The position numbers and the translations under genes were made by a program. A DNA stretch of 64,000 nucleotides from Saprospiraceae bacterium (GTDB taxonomy: Bacteria; Bacteroidota; Bacteroidia; Chitinophagales; Saprospiraceae): contig JANQHF010000073.1 of assembly GCA_028282725.1 (NCBI GenBank), positions 40,349 through 104,348 on the forward strand, read 5' to 3'. A model generated the notes under the pieces. The model was given only the letters and a program-made list of their open reading frames with translations, had not been told where the DNA came from and searched no databases. Shown piece by piece: positions 39,780 through 49,669 of this stretch (its first letter is position 1; each line of letters starts with the position of its first letter).

Positions 39780-42227
39780 TTATTCTGACCTCAGAGATTC
39801 AACGGGATTGGCTCTTGCCGCCCTGATACTCTGAAAGCTCACTGTTAAAAAGGCAATCAGGATCGATATCAGTCCCGCAAAAACAAAGATCCACCATTCG
39901 ATAGACACCCTGTATGCGAAATCCTGCAACCAATTCCTCATTGCATACCAGGCAATCGGGCTCGCTATGATGATGGCCACAATCACCAACTTCAGAAAGT
40001 CTTTAGACAGCAGTTGTACTATACCTAACGATGAAGCACCCAGCACCTTTCTGATTCCAATTTCTTTGACTCGTTGTTCAGCTGTAAAGGCTGCCAGTGC
40101 AAGTAGACCAAGGCAGGCAATGAAGATAGCAAGGATACTGAATGTACTAAAGACCTTGCGTGCGGTCATCTCTCTGTCGTATAGGTCTGCCCATTCCCGA
40201 TCCAAAAAGGCATACCGGAACGGCAAGTCGGGTTGAAATTGCATCCACAAATTTTCTATGCTTGACAGAGTGGTTTGAAATGCATTCGGATTCATACGAA
40301 CTGTAATCAGATTATCAACACCGGGAGTGCCGTTTCTTAAATTACTGACCAGGAACAACGGAGAGATTGTCTGATGTAATGATTGAAAGTGATAATCTCT
40401 TACCACACCGACAATAGTATATACGCTTTGAACATCCGGGATGGGATTCAAGAAATTAGCCGGAGAAATTACTTGAGTGCCGATCGGGTCTGACAAGTTC
40501 ATTTCTCTTACAGCAGCTTCATTTACCACTATAGAAAGGGAGTCAGCGAATTCTTCCGAAAAACTTCGTCCGTCAATAATTTCCATTTTCATACATTCCA
40601 CATATCCATCATCGACGATTAATCCACTCCCTGTGGTCATTTCAGTTTCACTTTGAGGCCGGAATGAAATTCCAAAAAACTGTCCTCCCGGTTGTGTACT
40701 ACACCCACTTACGGCGATTACTCCAGGCAAGTTTTCAATCTCATTTTTCAATGTTTCTTCCTGAGACAAGGTCATTCCTCCTGCTCCCTGCAATGTGATG
40801 AGATGATCCTTATCAAATCCCAATTCCTTGTTTTGGGCAAATACCATTTGATTATAAATCAGGATAGTACTAATTATGAGAAATACAGAAATTCCAAATT
40901 GAAATACAACGAGTGCATTTCTGAGGATGGCCCCTTTTTTAGTCTTGGAAAATTGCCCTCTTAATACCTCGATTGGTTTGAATGATGACAAGGCAATGGC
41001 AGGGTAGGTCCCCGACAACAATCCTGTTAATCCTGTTATGCCCACAAACGTCAATAAGTATTCTACGCTAGTCAAATCTGTTGAAGCGAAATTCTTTCCT
41101 GTTAATTCATTAAAATGAGGCAATGCCACGGAATGAATAAGCAAGGCGAGCACACCGCTGATCAGGGTAACCAGGAGGGCTTCTGCAAAAAATTGAATCG
41201 CTATTTGAGATCTCTCTGATCCAAGCGTCTTTCTGATCCCTACTTCTTTGGCTCTTGTAGCAGACCTGGCGGTAGCCAGATTCATGAAATTAATGCATGC
41301 AATAATTAGAATGAGAATGGCGATTACCAGGAAGAAATATACCCGTTGCCTTGAGCCCGGTGGCTTAATTTCACTTTCCAATTTTGAGTCCAGGTAGATA
41401 TCCTCCAGGTGCTGTAGTGTATAGTTATATCCATTTCCCTGATTTTGATATTCGGCATAATCAACTCCAAAGTTGTTTAAGATCTGGCCGCTGGCATACT
41501 TGACTACGAGATCCGGAAATTTAGATTCTAATATGCCGGGATCTGTTTCAGGATGTAACATGAGATATGTCAGTGCCGAGAAACTGATGAAATTAGGAGC
41601 CTGTATAAAATTCAGACTTTTGGAAGAAATCAATAAGTCAAATTCGAGATGACTATTGTGTGGAATATCCTCTACAACACCACTTACCAGGTAGTCATTG
41701 TTGTTTTGAGGAAGTTCCAATGTTTTGCCGACTGCACTTTCTCCCTTGAAGTATTTATCTGCAAGAGTTTTGGTCAATACTACTGTATTCGGTTTGACAA
41801 GAACTTCAGCCGGATTTCCTTCTAATAATCCTATATCAAAAAAATCGAAGAAATTGCTATCCGCCCACATATACCGTTCCTCTTCATAAATTATCCCGTT
41901 GTGTTTAATTACAATAGGGTTGCCAGCAAAGTAGAAAATCCTTGTTGCGGCTTCTACTTCGGGAAACTCATCATTCATAGCTTCCGCATAGGAATGTGGA
42001 ATGATAGCATAATTTCTGGTTCTGCCCGGGTACTTTCTCTCTAATGCAACTCTGTAAATTTGATCTCCTTTTTCATGCCACTTGTCATAACTCAATTCAT
42101 CCTTTACAAATGTCATGATGATCATAAAACATGCTAAGCCTATTGCCAGTCCGAGTATATTGATCAGGGTATAACCCTTGTGTCGGAGAAGATTTCTAAA
42201 AGTGATTTTAAAATAGTTCTTTATCAT
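39780..42227 (-). CDS. ABC transporter permease (MacB/FtsX-like), paralogue 1 of 5
   Basis: 'MIKNYFKITFRNLLRHKGYTLINILGLAIGLACFMI', 'EQRVKEIGIRKVLGASSLGIVQLLSKDFLKLV', 'ARANPVESLRSE'. Confidence 0.93.
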   Translation of the reverse strand: MIKNYFKITFRNLLRHKGYTLINILGLAIGLACFMIIMTFVKDELSYDKWHEKGDQIYRVALERKYPGRTRNYAIIPHSYAEAMNDEFPEVEAATRIFYFAGNPIVIKHNGIIYEEERYMWADSNFFDFFDIGLLEGNPAEVLVKPNTVVLTKTLADKYFKGESAVGKTLELPQNNNDYLVSGVVEDIPHNSHLEFDLLISSKSLNFIQAPNFISFSALTYLMLHPETDPGILESKFPDLVVKYASGQILNNFGVDYAEYQNQGNGYNYTLQHLEDIYLDSKLESEIKPPGSRQRVYFFLVIAILILIIACINFMNLATARSATRAKEVGIRKTLGSERSQIAIQFFAEALLVTLISGVLALLIHSVALPHFNELTGKNFASTDLTSVEYLLTFVGITGLTGLLSGTYPAIALSSFKPIEVLRGQFSKTKKGAILRNALVVFQFGISVFLIISTILIYNQMVFAQNKELGFDKDHLITLQGAGGMTLSQEETLKNEIENLPGVIAVSGCSTQPGGQFFGISFRPQSETEMTTGSGLIVDDGYVECMKMEIIDGRSFSEEFADSLSIVVNEAAVREMNLSDPIGTQVISPANFLNPIPDVQSVYTIVGVVRDYHFQSLHQTISPLFLVSNLRNGTPGVDNLITVRMNPNAFQTTLSSIENLWMQFQPDLPFRYAFLDREWADLYDREMTARKVFSTFSILAIFIACLGLLALAAFTAEQRVKEIGIRKVLGASSLGIVQLLSKDFLKLVIVAIIIASPIAWYAMRNWLQDFAYRVSIEWWIFVFAGLISILIAFLTVSFQSIRAARANPVESLRSE

Positions 42228-42286
42228 TTTTGCTCGCAGATTAGGTGAACAATATTCAACCGGTTCCTGGAATTAGTAGATTATCA

Positions 42287-44704
42287 TCATTCATATCTAA
42301 GGGAATTAATAGGGTTGTCAAATGCAGCACGAGCGGTCTGAAGACTGACCGTGATCCAGGCAATAAGCATGGCAATTCCTGCGGCGACTAAAAATATCCC
42401 CACCCCAATAGGAATTCTATAAGCAAACTCTTGCAACCATCCTTTCATTAAATACCAGGCCAGTGGCGATGCAATTAAAGCAGATATGATTACCAGCAAA
42501 CTGAATTCCCTGGAAAGCAACATCATTATATTTCCACTTGAGGCACCTAATATTTTCCTGATACCAACTTCTTTCTTTTTTTGTTCGGCCGTAAAAGATG
42601 CCAATCCGGCAAGGCCAAGGCAGGCTACGAAAATGGCAAGGAGGGCAAATATTCCGAAAATCTTACCTTGCCGCTCTTCAGCCCGATATAGAGCCGCGTA
42701 ATTTTCATCTACAAAAGTGTATTCAAAGGGGACCTCCGGGTTAAATTTTGTGAAGACCTCTTCAATGTATTGAATTGTCTTTGGAATATTATAAGGTCGT
42801 ATACGCACCGCATAATTCCAGGCCATATACGGTGCAATAAAATATACGGTTGGGATGATGGGCTTTTTTAAAGTCTCAAAATGGAAGTCCTTGATGACTC
42901 CGATTACCTGACCATCGCGTTCGACCCACTGGCCGGAATTCCAATCTGTGATTTCCGAACTCCCAAATGTCTTACCGATGGCATTCTCATTCGTCCAACC
43001 CAGATCCCTGACGGCTGCTTCATTCAGGATAAACGCACCTTTGGAATCACTTGGAAAATCCCGGGAAAAACTTCGACCGGAAATCATTCGAAAACCCATT
43101 GTTTCTATAAAATCGTAATCAGTCCAGACGGTTTGCATTCCCTTCCTCTGATCTTCAGGTACTCCTTCAGGCCTGGTTCCCAGTGAACTACTGAGTCGTC
43201 CCGGTGGAACTCTTGAGGATCCTCCGCCAGAAATGACAGAAGGATTTTTCATAAGTTCATTCGTGAATTGTTCATACTGACCCCGCAGTTCAAGTGGGGA
43301 ACCCATCAGGACAATATGATCTTTATCGAATCCCAAATCCATAGTTTTGCAATAGTCCAACTGCTTGTATACCACTCCGGTAACGACCAGTAAAAATATG
43401 GATGTGGCAAACTGGAATGTCACTAATATTTTTCTCAATGTACCTCCCCTGCTTCCCGTATTCAACTTACCTGAAAGCACATTGACAGGTTTAAAGGAAG
43501 AAAGGAGTAATGCAGGATAACTGCCTGCTGCTATACCGACGAATATGGTGATGAGGATCAATCCTCCAAAAAGGGGAAGGTTATCCAGAAGATTAAGGCT
43601 GAGATTGGCTTCCGCCAGTTCACTGAAAAACGGTAAACTGATACGCACAAAAATTAATCCCAGTATCAAGGATATAAATGCCAGAATTGTGCTTTCACTT
43701 AGAAATTGACCGACAAGTTGCCCTTTCAGTGCGCCCACCACTTTTCTCAGCCCGACTTCTCTTGCTCGCATACTGGATTTGGCAGTAGAGAGATTCATAA
43801 AATTGATACAAGCAATAATGAGAATGAATAAGGCGATGAATGAGAAAGAATATACATAATTGATATCTCCACCTGTCGCAAATGAGCTAATATCCTGGGA
43901 ATGCAGATACATATCTGTCAAGGGCTGCATGACAATGGCGGGTGAGAATGATTTCCAGGATTCAAGTTTCACATCGACAAATCTGGCGAGACGATTTTCT
44001 AAACTTGAAGATTTGATACCCGGAGGCAACATTGCAAATGTTTCTACATATCCTTCACCCCAATTTTCCAAAACAATTCTTGAAAACACCTGCTTTCCAC
44101 AATTCATGGACACCATCATATCAAATGGGAATTGAGAATTTTCCGGGATCTTTTCTAATATTCCGGTTATTTCAAAATCTTCATCACGTACTTTCAATAC
44201 CCGCCCGATCCCATTTGACGTGCCGAAATATTTGTTACTTATTTCTTCCGTAACGACAAGTGAAAAGGGATTTTCAAGGGCAGTTATTGGATCTCCATGC
44301 AGAAGGTTGAAATCAAAAACCTGAAAAACTTCAGGATCAACGAAAGTCAGGTTTTCTTCTACAAATACCTGATCTTGATATTCTATGGACTCACGATTCT
44401 GAGGTGCAAAACGAATGATGTGCTCAAAGTCAGGGAAATCCGGCTCTAATTCATCTGCCAATCGATAGGGCCCTATGGCTCTTTGATTGACATCACCGGT
44501 CTGAGGATTTGTAGTCTGGATAGTAAGACGGTAAATCCGATTTTTATTTTGGTGAAAACTGTCAAAGCTAATTTCTCTTTGAACATAGAGCATAATGAGA
44601 ATAACACATGCCATTCCAATAGCCAGGCCCAAAATATTAATAGCGGTAAATCCTTTGTGACGAATGAGATTTCGGATTGCTATGGTTATATAGTTTTTAA
44701 TCAT
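42287..44704 (-). CDS. ABC transporter permease (MacB/FtsX-like), paralogue 2 of 5
   Basis: 'AIRNLIRHKGFTAINILGLAIGMACVILIM', 'EQKKKEVGIRKILGASSGNIMMLLSREFSLLV'. Confidence 0.93.
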   Translation of the reverse strand: MIKNYITIAIRNLIRHKGFTAINILGLAIGMACVILIMLYVQREISFDSFHQNKNRIYRLTIQTTNPQTGDVNQRAIGPYRLADELEPDFPDFEHIIRFAPQNRESIEYQDQVFVEENLTFVDPEVFQVFDFNLLHGDPITALENPFSLVVTEEISNKYFGTSNGIGRVLKVRDEDFEITGILEKIPENSQFPFDMMVSMNCGKQVFSRIVLENWGEGYVETFAMLPPGIKSSSLENRLARFVDVKLESWKSFSPAIVMQPLTDMYLHSQDISSFATGGDINYVYSFSFIALFILIIACINFMNLSTAKSSMRAREVGLRKVVGALKGQLVGQFLSESTILAFISLILGLIFVRISLPFFSELAEANLSLNLLDNLPLFGGLILITIFVGIAAGSYPALLLSSFKPVNVLSGKLNTGSRGGTLRKILVTFQFATSIFLLVVTGVVYKQLDYCKTMDLGFDKDHIVLMGSPLELRGQYEQFTNELMKNPSVISGGGSSRVPPGRLSSSLGTRPEGVPEDQRKGMQTVWTDYDFIETMGFRMISGRSFSRDFPSDSKGAFILNEAAVRDLGWTNENAIGKTFGSSEITDWNSGQWVERDGQVIGVIKDFHFETLKKPIIPTVYFIAPYMAWNYAVRIRPYNIPKTIQYIEEVFTKFNPEVPFEYTFVDENYAALYRAEERQGKIFGIFALLAIFVACLGLAGLASFTAEQKKKEVGIRKILGASSGNIMMLLSREFSLLVIISALIASPLAWYLMKGWLQEFAYRIPIGVGIFLVAAGIAMLIAWITVSLQTARAAFDNPINSLRYE

Positions 44705-44736
44705 TTTACAGTGATTATATGATTTAAAAATTTTGG

Positions 44737-47166
44737 CTATTCGTTTCTTATGGAATCTACAGGGTTTGCGATTGCAGAGCGTATTGAATGATAACTGACA
44801 GTAAATAATGCAATGAGAATAGCAGAAAGTCCGGCAAAAATAAATATCGAGTAGCCTACATTTACCTTATATGCAAAACTGGAAAGCCATTGGGACATTA
44901 AATACCAGGCAATCGGTACTGCAATAATCAAAGCCAGGAAGACCAACTTTAGAAAGTCTTTTGATAAAAGACTTACAATTCCAAATGTAGTTGCACCCAG
45001 TACTTTTCTAATTCCTATTTCGCGGGTTCTTTTTTCGGTTGCAAAGGCTGCAAGCCCGAACAAACCGAGACAGGCTATAAATATTCCCAAGCCCGAGAAT
45101 ATCGAGAATATTGTGCCAACTCTCAATTCTGTACGATAGATGTTGTTAAAGGATTCATCCATGAACCTGTAGGAAAAAGGTTGACCAGGCGCTAATTCTT
45201 TCCAGCTTCGTTCTGCATGTGCAATCGCTTCCGAAGGATTCCCGGGTGTAAGCTTTACGGAAAGAGATCCCGAACTTTCATTTAACATAAATCCCAGTGC
45301 ACGTATATTTTCTCTTAAACTTTCATAGTGAAAATCTTTGGCAACGCCGATGATCTTTAGTGGAATCGATGCAAATCCTGCATCGGGGCCGGCATCCGCA
45401 CTTCCATATATTGTCTTTCCCACCGGATCTTCAAGCCCGAATAACTTAACTGCCGTTTCATTCAAAATTACTGCCTGGGAGTCCGTCGCCATCGCAATAT
45501 TAAAATCCCGCCCTTCTTTCAGCTCAATGCCCATTGTTTTTATATAATCTTCGTCGATATCCCAATTTTGCATGGCTACGCAATTATCCTCCCTTATTTC
45601 AGCACTCTTACAAAGCGGTGAATCACTTCGACTCGACGGCACAGGAAGATAACTGCTGTAAGACGACATAACTATTGAAGGGTGCTCACTTAGTCTCTTC
45701 TTGTATGCATTTTTATTATTACCCAAGGCATAGGCATCATCAATGACCAGAACGTGTTGCCGGTCAAATCCCAGTTTTTTATTTTGGATATAACTCAACT
45801 GTTTACGTATACCCATAGTCGCCACAATCAGTACAACTGCAATGAGAAATTGAAAAACTACCAAGCCATTTCTTAAGGTTACATTTCCTTTTTTGTCAGA
45901 CAGACGTCCTGTCAATGTTTGGATGGGCTTGAATCCGGATAAATAAAAAGCAGGATAGCTACCTGCCAGTAGCCCTATCAGGAATGTTCCCGAAAGGGCT
46001 ATCGTCCAGAAAGAAGGATTGGAAAAAGGTATTGATAAGTTTTTATTGGCCAGTTGATTATATGCCGGAAGGGATATATGAGCCAGGGCCAGCCCCAAAA
46101 GAAATGCCAGAAAGGTTAAGATGAGAGACTCACATAAAAACTGACTGATTAAATTACTTTTTAGTGAACCCATCACTTTTCTCAGTCCAATTTCTTTTGC
46201 CCTGAGCGCTGATTTGGCAGTCGTCAGATTCATAAAATTGACAACTGCGATGATCAGGATAAAAATTGCCGCGGAAAGAAAAATCCACACGTATTGTATA
46301 TTCCCGTTGGGGGCCAATTCTGCTACCAAATCGGAATGCAGGTGAATTTCTCTCAAGGGTTGATAGAAGTATCTGATGAATGCACCGGATTTGGCTATTT
46401 CATCGTAGGTTGCCCCCATAATATTTTCAATTTGAGGGCCTATATATTTTTCCAATAAATGTGGAAATACTTTGGCCTCAAATGCTTTGTGATCAACACC
46501 TTTTTTCAGTACGTAATAAGTTGGAAAATTATTGCTGACCCATATTCCATTATTGGCTTCCTGACCACCGGTAAGACTGACGAAAAAATCAAATCTAAAA
46601 TGTGAATTTTCAGGCATGTCTTTTATGATCCCGGTAATCTCATATACCTCGTTATCGTCAAAGGTCAATGTCTTGCCCAGTGCGTCCTCATTATTGAAGT
46701 ATTTCAATGCTGCCGTTTCACTGATGACAACAGAATTAGGTTCCGTTAAAGCAGATTTACTTCCGGCAATGAGCTTTAAATCAAAAACATCAAAGAGCGT
46801 AGAGTCAGTGAAAACTATATCTTCTTCTTTGTAGTTTTGTACATCTCTCTTGACTAAAAATGAGCCATAATCTCTGAATCTTACGGCACTTTCCACTTCG
46901 GGAAAGTCGCTTACCAATGCTTGAGCAAGTGGTGCAGGTGAAACGGCATAGCTTTGATGCGTTCCTGCAAAATTGATTTCAGATGCGACCCTGTAAGTTC
47001 TGTCCGCCTTGGAATTCCAATTATCATAGCTCAATTCATCACTCACCCATAGCATGATCAGGAGACAACCGGCTATTCCAATAGAAAGACCAAGAACATT
47101 AATAACTGAATTGCTCTTGTTTCTCGTGAGGTTACGGAGTGCTATTTTTATGTAATTTTTGTACAT
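44737..47166 (-). CDS. ABC transporter permease (MacB/FtsX-like), paralogue 3 of 5
   Basis: 'ALRNLTRNKSNSVINVLGLSIGIAGCLLIM', 'EKRTREIGIRKVLGATTFGIVSLLSKDFLKLV'. Confidence 0.93.
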   Translation of the reverse strand: MYKNYIKIALRNLTRNKSNSVINVLGLSIGIAGCLLIMLWVSDELSYDNWNSKADRTYRVASEINFAGTHQSYAVSPAPLAQALVSDFPEVESAVRFRDYGSFLVKRDVQNYKEEDIVFTDSTLFDVFDLKLIAGSKSALTEPNSVVISETAALKYFNNEDALGKTLTFDDNEVYEITGIIKDMPENSHFRFDFFVSLTGGQEANNGIWVSNNFPTYYVLKKGVDHKAFEAKVFPHLLEKYIGPQIENIMGATYDEIAKSGAFIRYFYQPLREIHLHSDLVAELAPNGNIQYVWIFLSAAIFILIIAVVNFMNLTTAKSALRAKEIGLRKVMGSLKSNLISQFLCESLILTFLAFLLGLALAHISLPAYNQLANKNLSIPFSNPSFWTIALSGTFLIGLLAGSYPAFYLSGFKPIQTLTGRLSDKKGNVTLRNGLVVFQFLIAVVLIVATMGIRKQLSYIQNKKLGFDRQHVLVIDDAYALGNNKNAYKKRLSEHPSIVMSSYSSYLPVPSSRSDSPLCKSAEIREDNCVAMQNWDIDEDYIKTMGIELKEGRDFNIAMATDSQAVILNETAVKLFGLEDPVGKTIYGSADAGPDAGFASIPLKIIGVAKDFHYESLRENIRALGFMLNESSGSLSVKLTPGNPSEAIAHAERSWKELAPGQPFSYRFMDESFNNIYRTELRVGTIFSIFSGLGIFIACLGLFGLAAFATEKRTREIGIRKVLGATTFGIVSLLSKDFLKLVFLALIIAVPIAWYLMSQWLSSFAYKVNVGYSIFIFAGLSAILIALFTVSYHSIRSAIANPVDSIRNE

Positions 47167-47176
47167 GATTATTCAG

Positions 47177-49600
47177 TTATTCTCTTTTTAAATACTCTGT
47201 CGGGTTTGAAACAGCCGCTTTGGTACTAGTTAAAAGAATAGTGCAAAATGATATACTTATGATCAAAATACCGGCAGCGGCAATTATACTGAAGGGTACA
47301 TCAATGTGGTAGGCAAAATTCTGAAGCCACTTTTGCATTACATAGTAGCCTATTGGTCCTCCAATGAGGAATGCAAGAATTACAATTTTCATTAAATCAA
47401 ATGATAACATCTTAAAAATCCCGGATACAGATGCACCTAAAACCTTTCGAATGCTAATTTCTTTTTTTCTTTCTTCAATTATAAATGCTGTTAAACCCAA
47501 GGCTCCGATGCAAGCAATAAAAATTGTAATTATGGAAAATATTCTTAAAAGTAATTGGAATTCTCGCTCTTTCGCATAAATGTGATTATAAAATTCTGAC
47601 ATAAAATTATAATTGAATGGATCTACAGTTGTGGCGTGTCTTTCCCATATATTTTGAATTACTCTTATAGTTGATGAAATATGTTTGTCCGATATTTTTA
47701 TAAACACCATGGGTGAGTGATTGCTATAAACCATGATAAAGGGCAGGATTTCAGAATGCAGACTTTCAAAGTTAAAATCTTCCAGAACGCCTATAATTTT
47801 ACCTTTTTGGCCATCATAGATTACTGTATGCCCGATAATATCGCGAGGAGATGAAACACCAATACTCTCCATTGCTGTTTCATTGATCAGATAGCCGATT
47901 TCGTTATCGGCTCTAGTATCCCGTATCTCAGAAAATGTACGTCCTGCAAGTATATTCAACCCAAAAACTTCGGCAAAACCAGCCCCAACCTCTATTTTTC
48001 GCAAAGGAGTGGTTGGCTCAACGAATTGATTGCCAATTTTAACACGCGTTGGTGTAGCAGGTAATGATGCGTGCATGTCATATAATGGTCTAACAGCTGA
48101 GCGGCCTACACTTAAAATCCTTGGCTCTTTAAGCAATTCTTCAATAAATGATTTATTGCCGGTCGAACTGTTGCTTGGGATAGATGTAAATACAATTTGT
48201 TCTTTATCTAAGCCTAAATCAGTTTGATGTAAAAAGTTGATTTGAGACCATACGGTACCAGCTGCAATTACAATTAGTGTCGCTAGCGTGAATTGTACAA
48301 GAACAAGAGACTTCCTTACTGTTGCCCTATTCCCACCTAAACTGAACTGACCTTTGAAGATATCAATTGGTTTAGTCAGGGACATTTTGACACCCGGATA
48401 TATCCCGGATATCACGCCCAACAAGATGGCAAAGGACAATAATATATACCAGGATTGATGGTAATTAATGGAGAGGTCCATTTGAATAAATGAATTGTAC
48501 ACGGGTTGAATAATTTCAACTACCGTTAATGCCAGGATCATAGCGAGAATCGATATTAAAATGGATTCGACGAGGGATTGAACGATAAATTGTGTTTGGA
48601 GTGCCCCAAGCGATTTCCTTATTCCCATCTCTTTCGTTCTTTTAGAAGATCGTGCAGTTACCAGGTTTATATAATTAATGCTGGCGACCAATAATATTGT
48701 CAGGGCAATTAGTACAAATATTAGAATAGTCTGCCTGTTACCAGTCTTTGCCTGATCTGAATCCAGATGATCAGAATAGAGATATATGTCTTCAACTGGT
48801 TGAACATGAATTGTTGATCGCCGGGCAATTTCCGAACCTGATCTTCTTTTTAGAAATTCGGGAAATTGTTTGATCAATTGTGATTTGGATGCACCATCCC
48901 TTAAGAGGACATAAGTGAATACATCACGTGCTAGCCAATCCTGGTTATTCAAATACTTATTGGGGTTAATTGATTCTAAAGTGTTATATGATATTATTGA
49001 CTCAAATGAAAGATGTGAATTTGGTTGTTCGTTTTCAATAATTCCAGTCACTTCTAATTTTTGATGATCCCGGCCATACGTGTGAAACTCAAGGTGTTGA
49101 CCAATCGGATCAAGTGTGCCGAATAGCTTGTGAGCCAGGCCCTTGTTTATTACAATGGAGTAAGGTTCAGAGAGGGCGGTTGAAGGATTTCCGGAATACC
49201 ATGAGTATGAAAAAAGATCAAAAAAATGCGATGAAGCATACCAGGTTTCTGAACCACCTGGAATGACATGATTCCCTTTAAAGCCCAATCTTACCGGAGC
49301 CGTAAAACCCATTTGAACCACTTGTTCAATCATTGGGAAATCCTCAACCAATGCCGGTCCTAACTGGGTGCTAACGAAAGGTAGATGGCTTTGTTGGCTT
49401 TCATTTTTTGTCGATTGCGTAATTCGAAAGATCCTGTTCTTTTTAGCATGAAATTGATCATAACTATGTGCATCTACTATAAACTCACTTAACAAAATTG
49501 TGCAGGCAAATCCCAGGGCAAGGCCCAAAACCATGATAAGGGCAAACCCTTTCTGACGGTTGAAATTTCGAATGGCAACTTTGAGATAATTTCTAATCAT
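47177..49600 (-). CDS. ABC transporter permease (MacB/FtsX-like), paralogue 4 of 5
   Basis: 'AIRNFNRQKGFALIMVLGLALGFACTILL', 'EERKKEISIRKVLGASVSGIFKMLSFDLMKIV'. Confidence 0.92.
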   Translation of the reverse strand: MIRNYLKVAIRNFNRQKGFALIMVLGLALGFACTILLSEFIVDAHSYDQFHAKKNRIFRITQSTKNESQQSHLPFVSTQLGPALVEDFPMIEQVVQMGFTAPVRLGFKGNHVIPGGSETWYASSHFFDLFSYSWYSGNPSTALSEPYSIVINKGLAHKLFGTLDPIGQHLEFHTYGRDHQKLEVTGIIENEQPNSHLSFESIISYNTLESINPNKYLNNQDWLARDVFTYVLLRDGASKSQLIKQFPEFLKRRSGSEIARRSTIHVQPVEDIYLYSDHLDSDQAKTGNRQTILIFVLIALTILLVASINYINLVTARSSKRTKEMGIRKSLGALQTQFIVQSLVESILISILAMILALTVVEIIQPVYNSFIQMDLSINYHQSWYILLSFAILLGVISGIYPGVKMSLTKPIDIFKGQFSLGGNRATVRKSLVLVQFTLATLIVIAAGTVWSQINFLHQTDLGLDKEQIVFTSIPSNSSTGNKSFIEELLKEPRILSVGRSAVRPLYDMHASLPATPTRVKIGNQFVEPTTPLRKIEVGAGFAEVFGLNILAGRTFSEIRDTRADNEIGYLINETAMESIGVSSPRDIIGHTVIYDGQKGKIIGVLEDFNFESLHSEILPFIMVYSNHSPMVFIKISDKHISSTIRVIQNIWERHATTVDPFNYNFMSEFYNHIYAKEREFQLLLRIFSIITIFIACIGALGLTAFIIEERKKEISIRKVLGASVSGIFKMLSFDLMKIVILAFLIGGPIGYYVMQKWLQNFAYHIDVPFSIIAAAGILIISISFCTILLTSTKAAVSNPTEYLKRE

Positions 49601-49669
49601 GAGATTTAGGCAAATTGAATCTGTTAAAAGAGGTTATGAGATGTCATCATGCTGATTTGTATTTTCTAT